Shown one piece after another: positions 9,956 through 21,384 of a stretch of DNA of 64,000 nucleotides. Position 1 is the stretch's first letter, and the number at the start of each line of letters is the position of its first letter. The notes under the pieces are model-generated. The model was given only the letters and a program-made list of their open reading frames with translations, was not told the origin of the DNA and ran no database searches. This DNA is from Metellina segmentata (Eukaryota > Arthropoda > Arachnida > Araneae > Tetragnathidae). The stretch is taken from assembly GCA_947359465.1 (NCBI GenBank), contig OX375881.1, positions 76,903,914-76,967,913 on the forward strand, written 5' to 3'. The position numbers and the translations under genes were made by a program.

Positions 9956-12900
9956 ATGGCTTCCTTTTTTCCCTGGAACTGCCGAGGTTTTCGTCAAAAA
10001 ATAGATGATGTTAAAGACATCATAAACAACCATAAGCCAACTGCAATCGCCCTCCAGGAGACCTATCTCAAAAACAGTGATACCACCAACATCCGTCATT
10101 TCACAATATTTCGAAAAGATTATGATGATGGCCAAAGAGCATGTGGAGGTGTTGCTTTGCTTACCTCCCATGACTTTCCAGTAACTCAAATTAACCTAAA
10201 AACTAATCTGCCGGCTCTTGCTGTAAGACTTCATGTCAATATTTTAATAACAATATGCAACTTATACTTACCTCCTAACACCCATGTCGCCACTTCTGAA
10301 TTAAATAATTTAATAAATCAACTACCGCAACCATTCATTATACTTGGTGACCTAAATGGCCATCATATTCTCTGGGGCAATTCAGACATTAATCGTAAAG
10401 ACAAACAAATTGAAAAACTAATAACGGACAATGATCTATGTATAATGAATAACGGCCAACATACTTATTTTCACTCACCTTCACTTAACTACCATTCAAT
10501 AGATCTGGCAATATGCACTCCCTCAATTTTACCATTTTGGACTTTTTCTGTGGATCCTTACCTTTACAATAGTGACCATTATCCTATAAAACTAAAATAT
10601 GACGGCCAATACCAACCTCCCTCTGTCAGCCAAACGAACTATATTTTTGAAACTGCCAACTGGCCACTTTTTACTAGCCTTGCTGACATTTCTAACACGG
10701 TAGAAACTGATGATATCGATGAAGTTACTAATAAAATAACAGACATAATCTTAGCAAGCGTTGACTCTTCAATTAAAAGAGTAGGAAATACACTTAAAAA
10801 ACAAAAGAAACCCTGGTGGAATGACGAATGTAGCGATGCTTATCGGAAGCAAAGGAAGGCCTGGAATATCTTCAATAGATATCCAACAGTAGAAAACTTT
10901 ATTATTTACAAAAAACAAAAGCGGTATTTCGAAAAATACAAAGACGTAGTCGGAGGGATTCTTGGATTAATTATGTAAATAGTATAACTAGTCAGACCAC
11001 AAGTAAGCAATTGTGGAACAGAATTAAAAGGATTTCCGGTGTTTACCCCAGTAGACAAATTCCTATTATCGAGCATAATAACCAAATCCTATCAGCACCC
11101 AAAGATATAGCAAACACAATTGCTTTATGCCTTTCCGAAATATTCAGCTCCAGTAACTACTCTGAAAGTTTAACCTCTTGAAGTTTTACAACAGAATTTG
11201 GACCGAGCATACTTTTCCGCAGTCATGGAGGTATGCTAATATAATACCCATACTAAAACCGAATAAAGACCCCAAGAACCCTTCTAACTACCGTCCAATA
11301 GCCCTAACAAGCTGATTATGCAAAATTTTAGAAAAGATGGTCAACGCGCGTTTAATGTATGTTTTAGAAAAAGATAAATGTCTCTCTCCACTTCAAAGTG
11401 GCTTTAGGAAAAATCGTTCTACCATTGATAATCTAGTCGCTTTCGAGACTGAAATCAGAAACACATTTGTGGAAAATAAACATCTCGTCTCTATTATCTT
11501 CGATATCGAAAAAGCATATGATAGACCGTGGAGACATGGAATTTTAAAATACCTTTTTAAAAACGATTTAAGAGGAAATCTGCCTGTTTTTATCCAGAAA
11601 TTTTTAGAGAAAAGGTATTTAAAAGTACGGATTGGATCTTTTTTCTCTGGTGTTTTCATTCAAGAGGAGTGAGTACCACAAGGAAGTGTTTTAAGCGTAA
11701 CTTTATTTATTTTAAAAATTAACAATATTGTTTCTCAATTGCCTCCATCAGTTAAGGGTCTTATTTACGTTGACGATCTGAAAATTTCATGCGCAGCTAA
11801 ATACATTCGTTTAATTGAAAGACAACTTCAACAGGCCGTTAACAAAATCACACATTGGACTACCGAAAATGGTTTCAGTTTCTCACCTTCAAAAACCGCG
11901 TGTGTTTATATTTGTAAAAAACGAAATCTTCACCTTGACCCTGAAATATTTTTCAAAGATATTTTAATCAATGGAGTGGACAGTATAAAATTTTTAGGAC
12001 TAATATTTGACAAGAAGTTGACTTTTCAACCGCATATTTTAAATCTACGCAAACGTTGTGAAAAAGCTCTTTACATCTTACGAGTTTTATCTAAGTTATC
12101 ATGGGGATCTGATCGGAATTGTCTTTTAAAAATTTATAGAGGTTTAATACGACCTAAATTAGATTACGGCTGCGTGGTGTATGGCTCAGACAGAAAATCT
12201 GCTCTACAAACACTGAACACTATCCATCACACAGCTTTGCGTTTATGTTCTGGTGCCTTTAGGACTTCACCCGTTAACAGCTTGTATGTAGACTCTTTTG
12301 AACCTTCCCTGGACTTAAGACGACAGTTGTTATCACTGGAGTACTATTTTACAATTACCTCAACCCCTCATCACCCATTGCATACCATTCATCACAGTCC
12401 ATATTTAAAACGCCTTTATCAAGCAAAAACATCCTTCATCCCTACATACCATTTAAGAATGCTGGATTTAATGAACGGATCCGAAATTTCTTCACTTGAC
12501 GTCACCCAGAAAAAACTGTATGCTTTCTCTCCCTGGTTTAATCATGATTTTGAATTTTAAATCCCCTTCCAAGATTTTATAAGGCGGATACTTGTGATAT
12601 TATTTACAAACATCTCTTTCTAAAGCATTTAGAAAAATACTCTAATTTCATTCATATGTATACTGATGGGTCTAAAAAGGCAAACTATGTTGGAGCTGCG
12701 TTCACTATTAATGATTCCCTTCACAGTTTTAAACTCCATTCTTCATGTTCTGTTTTTACCGCTGAAATAATGGCCATCTATAAAGCACTAGAAAATATAA
12801 CTAATAATTGTCATAAAAAATACATCATTTTCACAGATTCATTAAGTGTTTTACAGTCATTGAAACATCCTGATCATAACAGTCATCCCATTGTTTTAGA

Positions 12901-13455
12901 GAAAAGTCACTGAAAAGAATTTATCATCTTTCTTCAAAAAACTTTAACTTGGTATTTTGCTGGATTCCATCTCACGTTGGGATATCAGGAAATGAGATTG
13001 TCGACAAAGCCGCCAAATCGGCTGTAAATAATATTAATCATACCATTCCTTATCGTGACTTAAAATCTTGCATTTACAAATTTTTAGAAACAAAATGGCA
13101 GAACGAATGGAATGAACAAACCAAGAACGAACTTCACTTTATTAAACCAAATATAACTCAATGGCAGTCACCAGCTCTAAGAAAACAGCAGGTAATACTA
13201 ACACGTCTCCGCATTGAACATACGCGGATAACCCATAGACACCTCCTCCTCCTAGAGAAGATCATCCCATTTGTAACTACTGCATTTGCCCACTAAACGT
13301 AAAACATATTTTAATAGAATGTTCTCATTTTAATAGGCAACGACTTAAACATTTTAATTCTTATACCTTGACTCTAGAAGACATGGTCGGAGAGAATCCT
13401 CATCCAAATATTTTTAGCTTTTTACATGACATTGGTTTTATTCATCACATATAAT
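9956..13455 (+). pseudogene. Jockey-type LINE ORF2 (endonuclease-RT-RNase H), broken
   Basis: The first 340 codons (9956-10978) are an apurinic-type endonuclease with NCRG, LQETYL, GDLNGHHILWG and SDHYPIK motifs. RT follows in pieces: NYRPIALTS near 11285, SGFRKNRST and IFDIEKAYDRPWRHG in 11337-11672, PQGSVL after a stop at 11670, and YVDD active site at about 11766-11777 within 11739-12560. RNase H is split: YTDGSK and FTAE, FTDS (12656-12913), then WIPSHVGISGNE (12949-13296). All three enzymatic domains are recognisable. Stops, frameshifts and a short deletion near 11180 disable it. Confidence 0.88.
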
Positions 13456-13596
13456 TTTATGTAGTATTCATTCATTATGTTTTGACTCATTTCACTTTTT
13501 TATTATATTATATATTTGATTTTTTATCTCGAGTTTGGCATAATATGTCCCAAGAGGACTCTCTCTCAATGCCACAAAATCATATCCAATCCAATC

Positions 13597-13661
13597 CATA
13601 AACAAAGGACCAGCATTGTTGGGCTTGAGCCTGTAGCTATATTTGTATTTGTATTTTTTCT
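13597..13661 (+). mobile_element. CR1-like LINE copy A, right part (3' tail)
   Basis: Starts with the duplicated target cataaacaaagg. It then continues with the same 3' UTR as copy B (ccagcattgttgggcttgag, cctgtagct) and an ATTTGT-type simple tail. This is the continuation of 7499-7780. Confidence 0.85.
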
Positions 13662-14724
13662 GAAAAATGACCAACAATTTTCTAAAATTTTTAAAATTAC
13701 CAGTAAAAAATACAACTCCCCCCCCCCAAAAAAAAAAAAACTATATTTCTACAATCAAGAATTTTGTTTATACGGGCATTCCTTACAAGGTATGTACTGT
13801 CAAAAAGATGACATGCAAACAACATCCAGCACTAGTTATTACCTTTCTTTGTTATGTTTTATTCGTTGGTTTTATCGTGTTTCCTTCGATCTAAAGCGAA
13901 TATTTATTTAATTTTCCTTCAAATAAATTTGTATATTAAAAAAATTCTTCTATAATCCTTTTGATGTATCAGTATAAAGAATGCACATACATAACAATAG
14001 TTAGGTTTAAAATGTATGTATGCACTAGAAATCACGAAAAGCGACCAAAATATTAATAATTGTTTTATTAATTCAAAATCTTTTCCAACTTCTTAACTTT
14101 CAAATTATGTAAAAAGATCTTGTAAATATTCAGAACAGTTTTCTAGTTACAAAGGTTATCGTTTGGTACTGTCACCATGTACAGACATGTTTCCAAAACT
14201 TTAAACTCGATTTCTGAAGAACTGTGTTTTTGCAATAGGATGCTGTGATCAAACAATGATAACTCAACAATGAAATTGATCTATTATAATTATTTTTTTT
14301 GTTATTACAATCTATATGTAATACAGCAGATGTTTTGAACCTTAATCAGTTATTGGTTGAGAAATGAATTCTGATTCGATTTTTAAATGTTGAAATTCTT
14401 GAAAAAGTCTTGATTTTTAAGACTTTCTTGTTGAAAAAAACTGTCGAAAAAACTGTTCTCTCTAGCTACTTGACGGAGGTTCAAAACATGAAGGATAATA
14501 GAAGGAATAATTTTCGACAGGAACTGTCTTTCTGAAAAAATTCGAATTTGAAATATCACTTTAAAAAATATGCTAATTAGCTGATTATATCTAAATTAGA
14601 TAATTAATAATTAGCTTAATCTAAATTTTTCTTAATGGAATGAGTTTTTATACAAACCAGTGACCTATTACTAAACAAACGGATTTTTAAGTAAAAATTA
14701 AAAAAAAATTAAACAAAAAATCTT
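13662..14724. other. AT-rich DNA, no gene seen
   Basis: Contains a C-run followed by an A-run (about 13718-13740) and short random open frames. Nothing supportable. Confidence 0.5.
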
Positions 14725-15972
14725 GTGTATCCATTATATAAGGGGTGGTTTAGGAAGGGCAGATCCTGCTCTACAAACCTTTTGAAGTTCTACGAAAAAA
14801 TTACTGAGGAGCTGGACAATAAGAGCAGTGTGGATATCATGTACATAGATTTTCAAAAGGCTTTTGATAAAGTACCTCATGAGGCATTACTGTTTAAATT
14901 GGAAAGGCTGGGGATTCAGGGAAAAACATTAATATGGATAAAAAATTGGTTATTGGGTAGAAAGCAGAGAGTGCAGGTAAAAGGAAATTATTCACAGTGG
15001 ACAGAAGTTATAAGTGGGGTGCCTCAGGGATCAGTTTTGGGACCAATTTTATTTATAATTTTCATAGATGATATAGGTGAGGGGATCAAGAAGAGAATCA
15101 GTATATTTGCAGATAACTTAAAAATATGGGGGACAGTGGATACCAAGTTACAGATAGAAAATTTACAAGGGGATTTTGATAAGATATCCGAATGGGCTGT
15201 AAAATGGGGTATGTCATTTAATGTAGGGAAATGTCAAGTTCTGCATATGGGTTACAGGAACAGTGGAGCCGAGTACAGGCTGCAGGGAGTAAAGGTAAAG
15301 GAGGGAGAAACAGTCAAGGATCTTGGGGTGATAATTCACAGGGATTTTAAAATGGGTCACCAATGTTCAGCTGCGGGTAAAAAGGCTAATAGGTTATTGG
15401 GGTATATTAAAAAGACTGTAACTTCAAGGGATAAGAATATAATCTTGCCATTATATAAGGGTTTAGTAAGACCACATCTAGAATATGCTGTACAATTCTG
15501 GGCTCCATATATGAGAAAGGACATAGAATCAATTGAAAGGGTTCAGCACAGAGCTACAAAAATAATAAAGGGGCTAGCAAATTTCGACTATAATGAACGT
15601 TTAAGTAAGCTAAACATGTATACACTGGAAAGAAGAAGAAGGAGGGGGGGATTTGATTCAGCTTTTCAAGTTTGTAAAACAAGGGGACACAGAGGGCTTA
15701 AATTTCAATAGGGATAACAGAACAAGGGGCCATGGGTATAAATTGAATAAGACACATTTTAATCGGGATTTAAGGAAAAACTACTACTTTAATAGGGTAA
15801 CAGACAGTTGGAACGCGTTGCCAGAAAATATAGTTAATTCAAAGGGAGTGTACGAATTTAAGACACAATTGGATAGTCAGTGGGAATTGGAGAATTCATA
15901 AACAAAGGACCAGCCTTGTTGGGCTTGAGCCTGTAGCTGGTCGTCAATATTTGTATTTGTATTTGTATACGT
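14725..15972 (+). mobile_element. CR1-like LINE copy B (5'-truncated RT ORF and 3' tail)
   Basis: A 328-codon frame (14725-15711) carries RT motifs in order: GRSCSTNLLKF, YIDFQKAFDKVPH, SGVPQGSVLGPILF, then IFADN where the active site should read (F/Y)ADD, KYLG-like KDLGV, and RPHLEYAVQFW. The frame shifts at a run of seven G near 15644-15650 and continues in 15653-15901 to the natural end (WNALPENIVNSKG). The 3' UTR ends in (ATTTGT)n at about 15950-15972. Loss of an active-site aspartate, missing N-terminal domains and the frameshift mark it as inactive. The group assignment (CR1/L2/Rex-like) rests on motif style and tail. Confidence 0.85.
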
Positions 15973-16489
15973 ACACTTTAACAAAATTTTTAAACAGAAC
16001 TTTCCCGTAATTCCGATTATCCGAAACGAAATCTAATCTTTGAATCTACCCTCTTTCAGGGGTCTGTTTTGTAGTACAAATGGAACCGCGAAAGAAATAA
16101 CCGATTATTGAATATTTCAACTAAAATTTAATTAAACCCCACGATAAGACGAGAATTAAATTAAAACTAAAATAAAATTTCTAAGCATGACTTTCTTCGT
16201 AAAATTCGGTTTTAAAGTAAAGTTTAAAGCCCCGGGGCATGAGCTCTGCTACCGGGTGCGTCGGCAGGTGGCGGATAGCCGAAAGTCCTGAGCCGAAACA
16301 TACTCAGGATATCCCCGAATATTGAATAAGGGGGCGCGGACCAGCTCCCGTTAACCCAAAGTGTTATGCGACCCGTGCTGATGGGTGTATGGTACCGACG
16401 GTTAATTGGTGCCTTTTACGGAGCCTCTTAGAGTGCTTGGCGACCTATAAGAGTAATTTGCCTTACCCTGGTATGCAGGCTCTGGCGGG

Positions 16490-17548
16490 GTGGACTGCAT
16501 AATTCCTGCGGTACATACACCAATCTATGGAGAAAAAAAAATGAAAAAAAAAAAAAAAAAAAAAAAAAACACCGACTCCAAAGAGGAAGACAATCAGACC
16601 TTGATGGAAACCCAATCCTCAGGATCAGGCCCTGCAACCCCACAGACAGACCTTGAAGGAGATCGAGATCTCCAAAAGATAGTCTTGGGGCTTGACAGGA
16701 TTGATATACAGAGGAAAAAAATCTCTGGGGCTGCCAAAAAAAGGCTGACCAAAGAAAGGAAGTTAGCTGAGGGTACATGGGTAGAGAACAGACCCAAACC
16801 AAAAGCCAAAACCACTCCAAGGGGAAAGGAGTTACAGACCCCGATCAGGCCCTCTACCAAGAGGCCAAGGTCGGATGGTAGTACTCTCCACTCTCAGGAG
16901 AAAATGTCAACAAAGAGGGCTAAACCCGGAAACGGGGCAGACCCTAGTTATAGTGACACCTTATCGGCTGTGAAGATGGCAGTTGTCGTGGAAGGATATC
17001 CAGACCAGAAACTATCAGAAGAACAGCTGATGACCTTCCAACTAGACGCAATGTCTAAGATTGAGGGCGTTCCTCCGGGAATAGGACCTCAATTCAAATA
17101 TTGTCGTCTGGAAGGAGGAGCTATAATTATCCTCTGTGCCGACTCTAACAGCAGCCAATGGCTGACCAGAACTGTTAGAGAAATGTCACCATGGAACGGC
17201 TTGTCCCTCCTTGTTGACGAGGCACGTAAAATAGTTAAAACCACAAAATTTATAGCCAAGATCCCAGCTATATACAACAAGTTCTCCGGTAAAGAGATTC
17301 TACAAAAAGTAGAAGCTCAGAACGGAGGACTAACTGCCACAGAATGGGGAATCCTCAACCAAAAATCTGGTAATGAGGGTAGAACCATTGTGGTAAGTAT
17401 CCCAGAACAAGATGCCAAGACTTTGATGGGTAGAGAATGTAAATTCTACATAGGCTTTACCCAAGTGCAGGCTAGGGCTCTGGAAAAACCTGCTGCAGCT
17501 TCCGCTGACAATGTCAATGAAGCTCCTACAGGCCAACCTGCAGCATAA
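16490..17548 (+). CDS. R1-group LINE ORF1 with DUF4780-like domain
   Basis: An intact 352-codon frame. The N-terminal part includes a lysine run made by an A-tract at about 16541-16569. A basic Lys/Arg/Pro-rich segment follows (residues about 90-150). Residues about 160-285 match the DUF4780 pattern: AVVVEGYPDQKLSEEQ, then IILCADSNSSQWL, then the ARKIVKTTKFIAKIP block. DUF4780 is known from LINE ORF1-like proteins; its role, probably RNA binding, is inferred. The frame overlaps the start of ORF2 by 38 bases (17511-17548), consistent with reinitiation or overlapping-stop translation. The true start could be the Met at 16490 or the one after about 18 codons, next to the A-tract. Confidence 0.75.
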   Translation: MDCIIPAVHTPIYGEKKMKKKKKKKKNTDSKEEDNQTLMETQSSGSGPATPQTDLEGDRDLQKIVLGLDRIDIQRKKISGAAKKRLTKERKLAEGTWVENRPKPKAKTTPRGKELQTPIRPSTKRPRSDGSTLHSQEKMSTKRAKPGNGADPSYSDTLSAVKMAVVVEGYPDQKLSEEQLMTFQLDAMSKIEGVPPGIGPQFKYCRLEGGAIIILCADSNSSQWLTRTVREMSPWNGLSLLVDEARKIVKTTKFIAKIPAIYNKFSGKEILQKVEAQNGGLTATEWGILNQKSGNEGRTIVVSIPEQDAKTLMGRECKFYIGFTQVQARALEKPAAASADNVNEAPTGQPAA

Positions 17549-17989
17549 ACGACTTGCTGGAGCCAACCTCAGTGGGGTTTTCCGGAATGAGGGAATCCAC
17601 ATTGCCCTAATTCAAGAACTCTGGATGTACAAAGAAGGCATCAGGGGATTAAAGGACAGTGGAGGTAAGTTAATTTATGATTTTGCAAGCTCCTCTCCAA
17701 GAGCTTGCTTACTTATTAACAACAACATCGATGCAATGCCGATCCATGAACTTTGTTCTAGGGATTTGGCAGCCATATGAGGAAAAAGATCCTGTGAGTG
17801 CAGAGCTGAAGAGATTGTTGACAGCGTGTGCAGAACAGCAATCGGGATTGATTCTCGGTTGTGATGTGAATGCACACCACACAATCTGGGGCAGCTCCAA
17901 CATCAATGACAGAGGTGAAGCTCTTTTAGACTTTGTACTTGAAAATAACCTAGATATCTTAAATGTAGGAAACAAACCGACCTTTATAA

Positions 17990-18203
17990 CTAGTGTAAGA
18001 AAGGAAGTACTTGATATAATCTTAGCCAGCCCTGAACTAAGTAGTTATATTCACAATTGGCATGTTGATGAGAAGCCTTCAATGGCAGACCATCAACTAG
18101 TGTAAGAAAGGAAGTACTTGATATAATCTTAGCCAGCCCTGAACTAAGTAGTTATATTCACAATTGGCATGTTGATGAGAAGCCTTCAATGGCAGACCAT
18201 CAA
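17990..18203 (+). repeat. Two tandem 107-bp copies inside LINE ORF2
   Basis: 17990-18096 is repeated directly as 18097-18203 with no difference seen by eye. 107 is not a multiple of three, so the second copy shifts the frame. It also duplicates the endonuclease segment that ends in MADHQ. Confidence 0.93.
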
Positions 18204-19955
18204 TTTATCCACTTCTCACTGAAATCTGAATATCACTGGGAGAAGACGTTCAGAGATCCCAAAAGGACGAACTGGACCTTTTTTTACAATGAACTCCAGA
18301 ATTACCTGGAGGACTTCTCTCGGAAAATCTATGATACTTACGATCTAGAACTGTTCGCAGACGGCCTGCAGCAGGCAATCTATATTTCATATACAAATAA
18401 CTGTCCCCTGCTTCTAAGGAAAGGCAAACAACCAAACTCATGGTGGAACCAAGACCTTATGAGGCAGAGGAAGACAGTAAGAAAACTTTTCAGGAAAGCA
18501 AAGAAATCTGGCAAGTGGGAAGAATACAAGTGCCTACTTTCAGAATACAACAAAGCTGTTCGAATGGCCGAAAGGAATTCATGGAGGAAGTTCTGTGATT
18601 CGGTTGAAAGTACCGCTGAAGGCTCTAGACTCCACAAAATTCTTAAAAGAGATACACCAATATTGGTGGGGACCCTTAAGAATAATTCCGTTGGCTATAC
18701 CAAAACTGGCAGAGAAGTTATAGAGACTCTGGTTGAGACACATTTTCCAAACTCCAACTTGGTACCTAATGAGTTAAACCCTTCTCCACTGGGATATCCA
18801 ATAAGGGTGAGAAGGGAAAACTGGATAGTTGCCAAAAAAATTTTTACTGTTAAACAAGTACTATGGGCTATCAACTCATTTGAACCATATAAAACTCCAG
18901 GACCAGATGGGATAATACCGATTGTGCTTCAGAAATCGGCCGATCTCATCTCACGGGTCTTGTGTAAAATGTTCAGAGCTAGTCTAGCTCTTGAATATAT
19001 CCCCAGACCATGGAGAAAGGCAAGGGTAGTCTTTCTGGCCAAACCTGGAAAAAGCCAATATGACCAGGCTAAGAACTTTCATCCTATCAGTCTATCATCT
19101 TTCATACTTAAGTGTATGGAAAAAATAATTGATAGACACATTAGGGATGTAATGAGGAGTACCAGACCTCTTCACAAAAACCAATTTGCCTATCAACCCG
19201 GTAAATCTACAGAGGTGGCTTTGCAACACCTGGTTGTAAAGATTGAGAAGACCCTGGAGTGCAAGGAAATGGCTTTGGCAGCTTTTCTTGATATTGAGGG
19301 TGCTTTCGATAATACCTCTTTTAACTCAATCGCTGCTGCTGCTGCCAGCAGAGCTATTGAACCACAAGTCTGCAAATGGATAAATTCCTTGTTAGCAGAC
19401 AGAATTATTACAACCGAGTTGTTTGAGCAAAACTCCAGGCTAGACCCACTAGAGGCTACCCTCAGGGAGGAGTTCTCTCCCCTCTGTTGTGGAATCTGGT
19501 GGTTGATGACCTAATTGCAGACCTCAATCAAAGCGGCATTTATGCCCAGGGATATGCAGATGACATTGTCGTCTACATATCGGGCATGGATGAGAAAACG
19601 GTGATAAATATCATGCAGGGGACCCTGAACAGAATCGCAAGATGGTGCTGTGAAAAGAATTTGAGAGTAAATCCTCAAAAGACTACTCTTGTCCCATTTA
19701 CACGAAGAAGAACCTGCATTGACAAAAGTGATATACCTACCCTACTAGGGGAAAAAGTAAATATACTGAGCGAGGTTAAATATCTGGGAGTTATACTGAA
19801 CACTAAATTAACCTGGAATCAGCATTTGAAAAGTAAAATTAAACAAGCAAAAGTTGGACTTCTACGATGTAGAAGAGTTCTTGGTTAATCATGGGGTCTA
19901 AGGCCAAAGATGACCTATTGGCTATACACTATGGCTATTAGACCCATTGTGACCT

Positions 19956-20063
19956 ATGCGGCTGTGGTCTGGACTTCTGGCTTTGGCAGCTTTTCTTGAT
20001 ATTGAGGGTGCTTTCGATAATACCTCTTTTAACTCAATCGCTGCTCAATGCGGCTGTGGTCTG
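19956..20063 (+). repeat. Templated 67-bp insertion flanked by a duplicated 16-mer
   Basis: 19979-20045 is an exact copy of the RT segment 19271-19337, about 700 bp upstream in the same element. It sits between two copies of atgcggctgtggtctg (19956-19971 and 20048-20063). This is the pattern of template switching or repair synthesis that copied a nearby stretch into a break. Confidence 0.9.
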
Positions 20064-21384
20064 TGGTCTTCGAAAAAGACGGAACAATTGACTGTTAAGA
20101 CCAAGCTAGACAGTCTTCAAAGAGCTGCCTGCCTGAGTATAACAGGTGCTATGTCCTCCACTCCCACCAGAGCCATGGAAATTATTCTATCTGTCGTCCC
20201 ACTCGATATCTTTATCAGTGGTGCTGCCAGAAGGAGTTCCTACAGACTGGAAAACGCTGGACTGTGGATGGATTTTTCCAGCCAAAAGTCCCACACCAGT
20301 ATTAACCAAAAATTCTTTGACCCTATACTTTTGATGCCCTCTGACATCATGGAGACAAGATTCCTCTTTCAAAGACCCTTTGAGGTACTTATTGACCTAA
20401 GAGAGGAATGGAAAGAGGAAAACTACAAGCTCACAAATGGAGACATTGTGTGGTACACAGATGGCTCCAGACAAAACGAAAAGGCAGGTGCTGGAATATG
20501 TGGGATCAGACCTAAGGCAAGGATTTCCCGAAAATTAGGAAAACATGCCACAGTATTTCAAGCGGAACTGCTTGCTATCATCTACTGTCTACAAGAATGT
20601 TCAAGAAGATCCTACTCAAATAGGAAAATCTACATATTCAGTGACAGTCAAGCAGCCTTAAAGGCAATAAACTCATTCCAAATAAGCTCCAAACTTGTTT
20701 GGGAATGTAGGAACCTTCTACATGACTTGGGGACCCATAATAGGATCTTTCTTACTTGGGTACCAGGGCATACTGGTGTAGAAGGAAACGAAAATGCAGA
20801 TAAGTTTGCCAAACTGGGGACTGCAGACCTACCTTTAAGCCCTGAGCCTTTTTGCGGGATCTCTAAGACTACCGCAAAAAGGGTGATAGGAGAAAGAATG
20901 CTTAAAGAAACTACAAAAAAGTGGAAGCAAACCACCGATCAAAAACTTGCAAGGCTTATGATTCAAGAACCTTCTATGAAAACATCTTCTCAGATCCTTC
21001 GTCTTAGCAGGGGTAAGATGAGGGTGATAGTTGGATTTCTCACAGGCCACTATCACCTAAGAAAACACCTTCATAGGATGGGAATCTTTAAAGAAGAACC
21101 TCTATGCAGAAAATGCAATATGGTGGAGGAAACTGCCCACCACATACTTTTTGAATGCGAAGCTCTGCTTCACATAAGGCACTCAAGTCTAGGTCTTGGA
21201 ACAGAACTTGATACAATTCACGAAGAACCTGTCAAAAGCCTTTTGGCCTTTCTCAAGGAATCTGGCTTTCTCTGACAGGAATATCGAAAAACAATGGGGT
21301 TTGGTGCAATATTCCCTAGTGGAATCAGCACCTAGGGCTTTCCTGACCTCCCCACTCTATATGAGTATGACTAAAGTTTAAAGC

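Larger units (their letters stand above)
8107..13596 (+). mobile_element. Near-complete Jockey-type LINE inserted in CR1 copy A
   Basis: A GC-richer 5' leader (8107-8635) is followed by ORF1 (gag-like with zinc knuckles), ORF2 (endonuclease, RT, RNase H) and a 3' UTR ending in short repeats (atatccaatccaatcc). The target duplication cataaacaaagg occurs at 7769-7780 and 13597-13608. The interrupted CR1 tail resumes exactly there, which proves the insertion. Both ORFs are broken, so the copy is dead. If the solo LTR call is wrong, the element starts near 7781. Confidence 0.85.
17511..21275 (+). pseudogene. R1-group LINE ORF2 (endonuclease-RT-RNase H), broken
   Basis: Endonuclease start LLQANLQH (17520s) reads to 17780, then a small deletion and frame change. 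It resumes with LILGCDVNAHHTIWG, then MADHQ, whose Asp-His is duplicated by a tandem repeat. RT reads in 18189-19514 (TPGPDGIIP, FHPISLSSFILK, LDIEGAFDNTS) and, after another frameshift near 19470, in 19487-19888 (GYADDIVVY). RNase H (WYTDGSR, FQAELLAI, IFSDSQAAL, VPGHTGVEGNENAD) and a zinc finger (CRKCN, then H-x4-C) lie in the frame ending at 21275. Catalytic motifs survive, but at least three frame breaks make it non-functional. Confidence 0.88.
16218..21384 (+). mobile_element. Complete R1-group LINE with 13-bp target duplication
   Basis: The element spans 16231-21371 (5141 bp). It lies between perfect direct repeats taaagtttaaagc at 16218-16230 and 21372-21384. It has a GC-rich 5' UTR, an intact ORF1 with a DUF4780-like domain, a broken ORF2 with endonuclease, RT, RNase H and a C-terminal zinc finger, and a short 3' UTR without poly-A. 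The order and motifs fit the R1/I group of LINEs. Two templated duplications inside ORF2 are listed separately. Confidence 0.88.

Noticed and set aside
16428..16820. Minus-strand frame with a Phe run (130 codons)
   Set aside because: Shadow of the LINE ORF1 and its A-tract.
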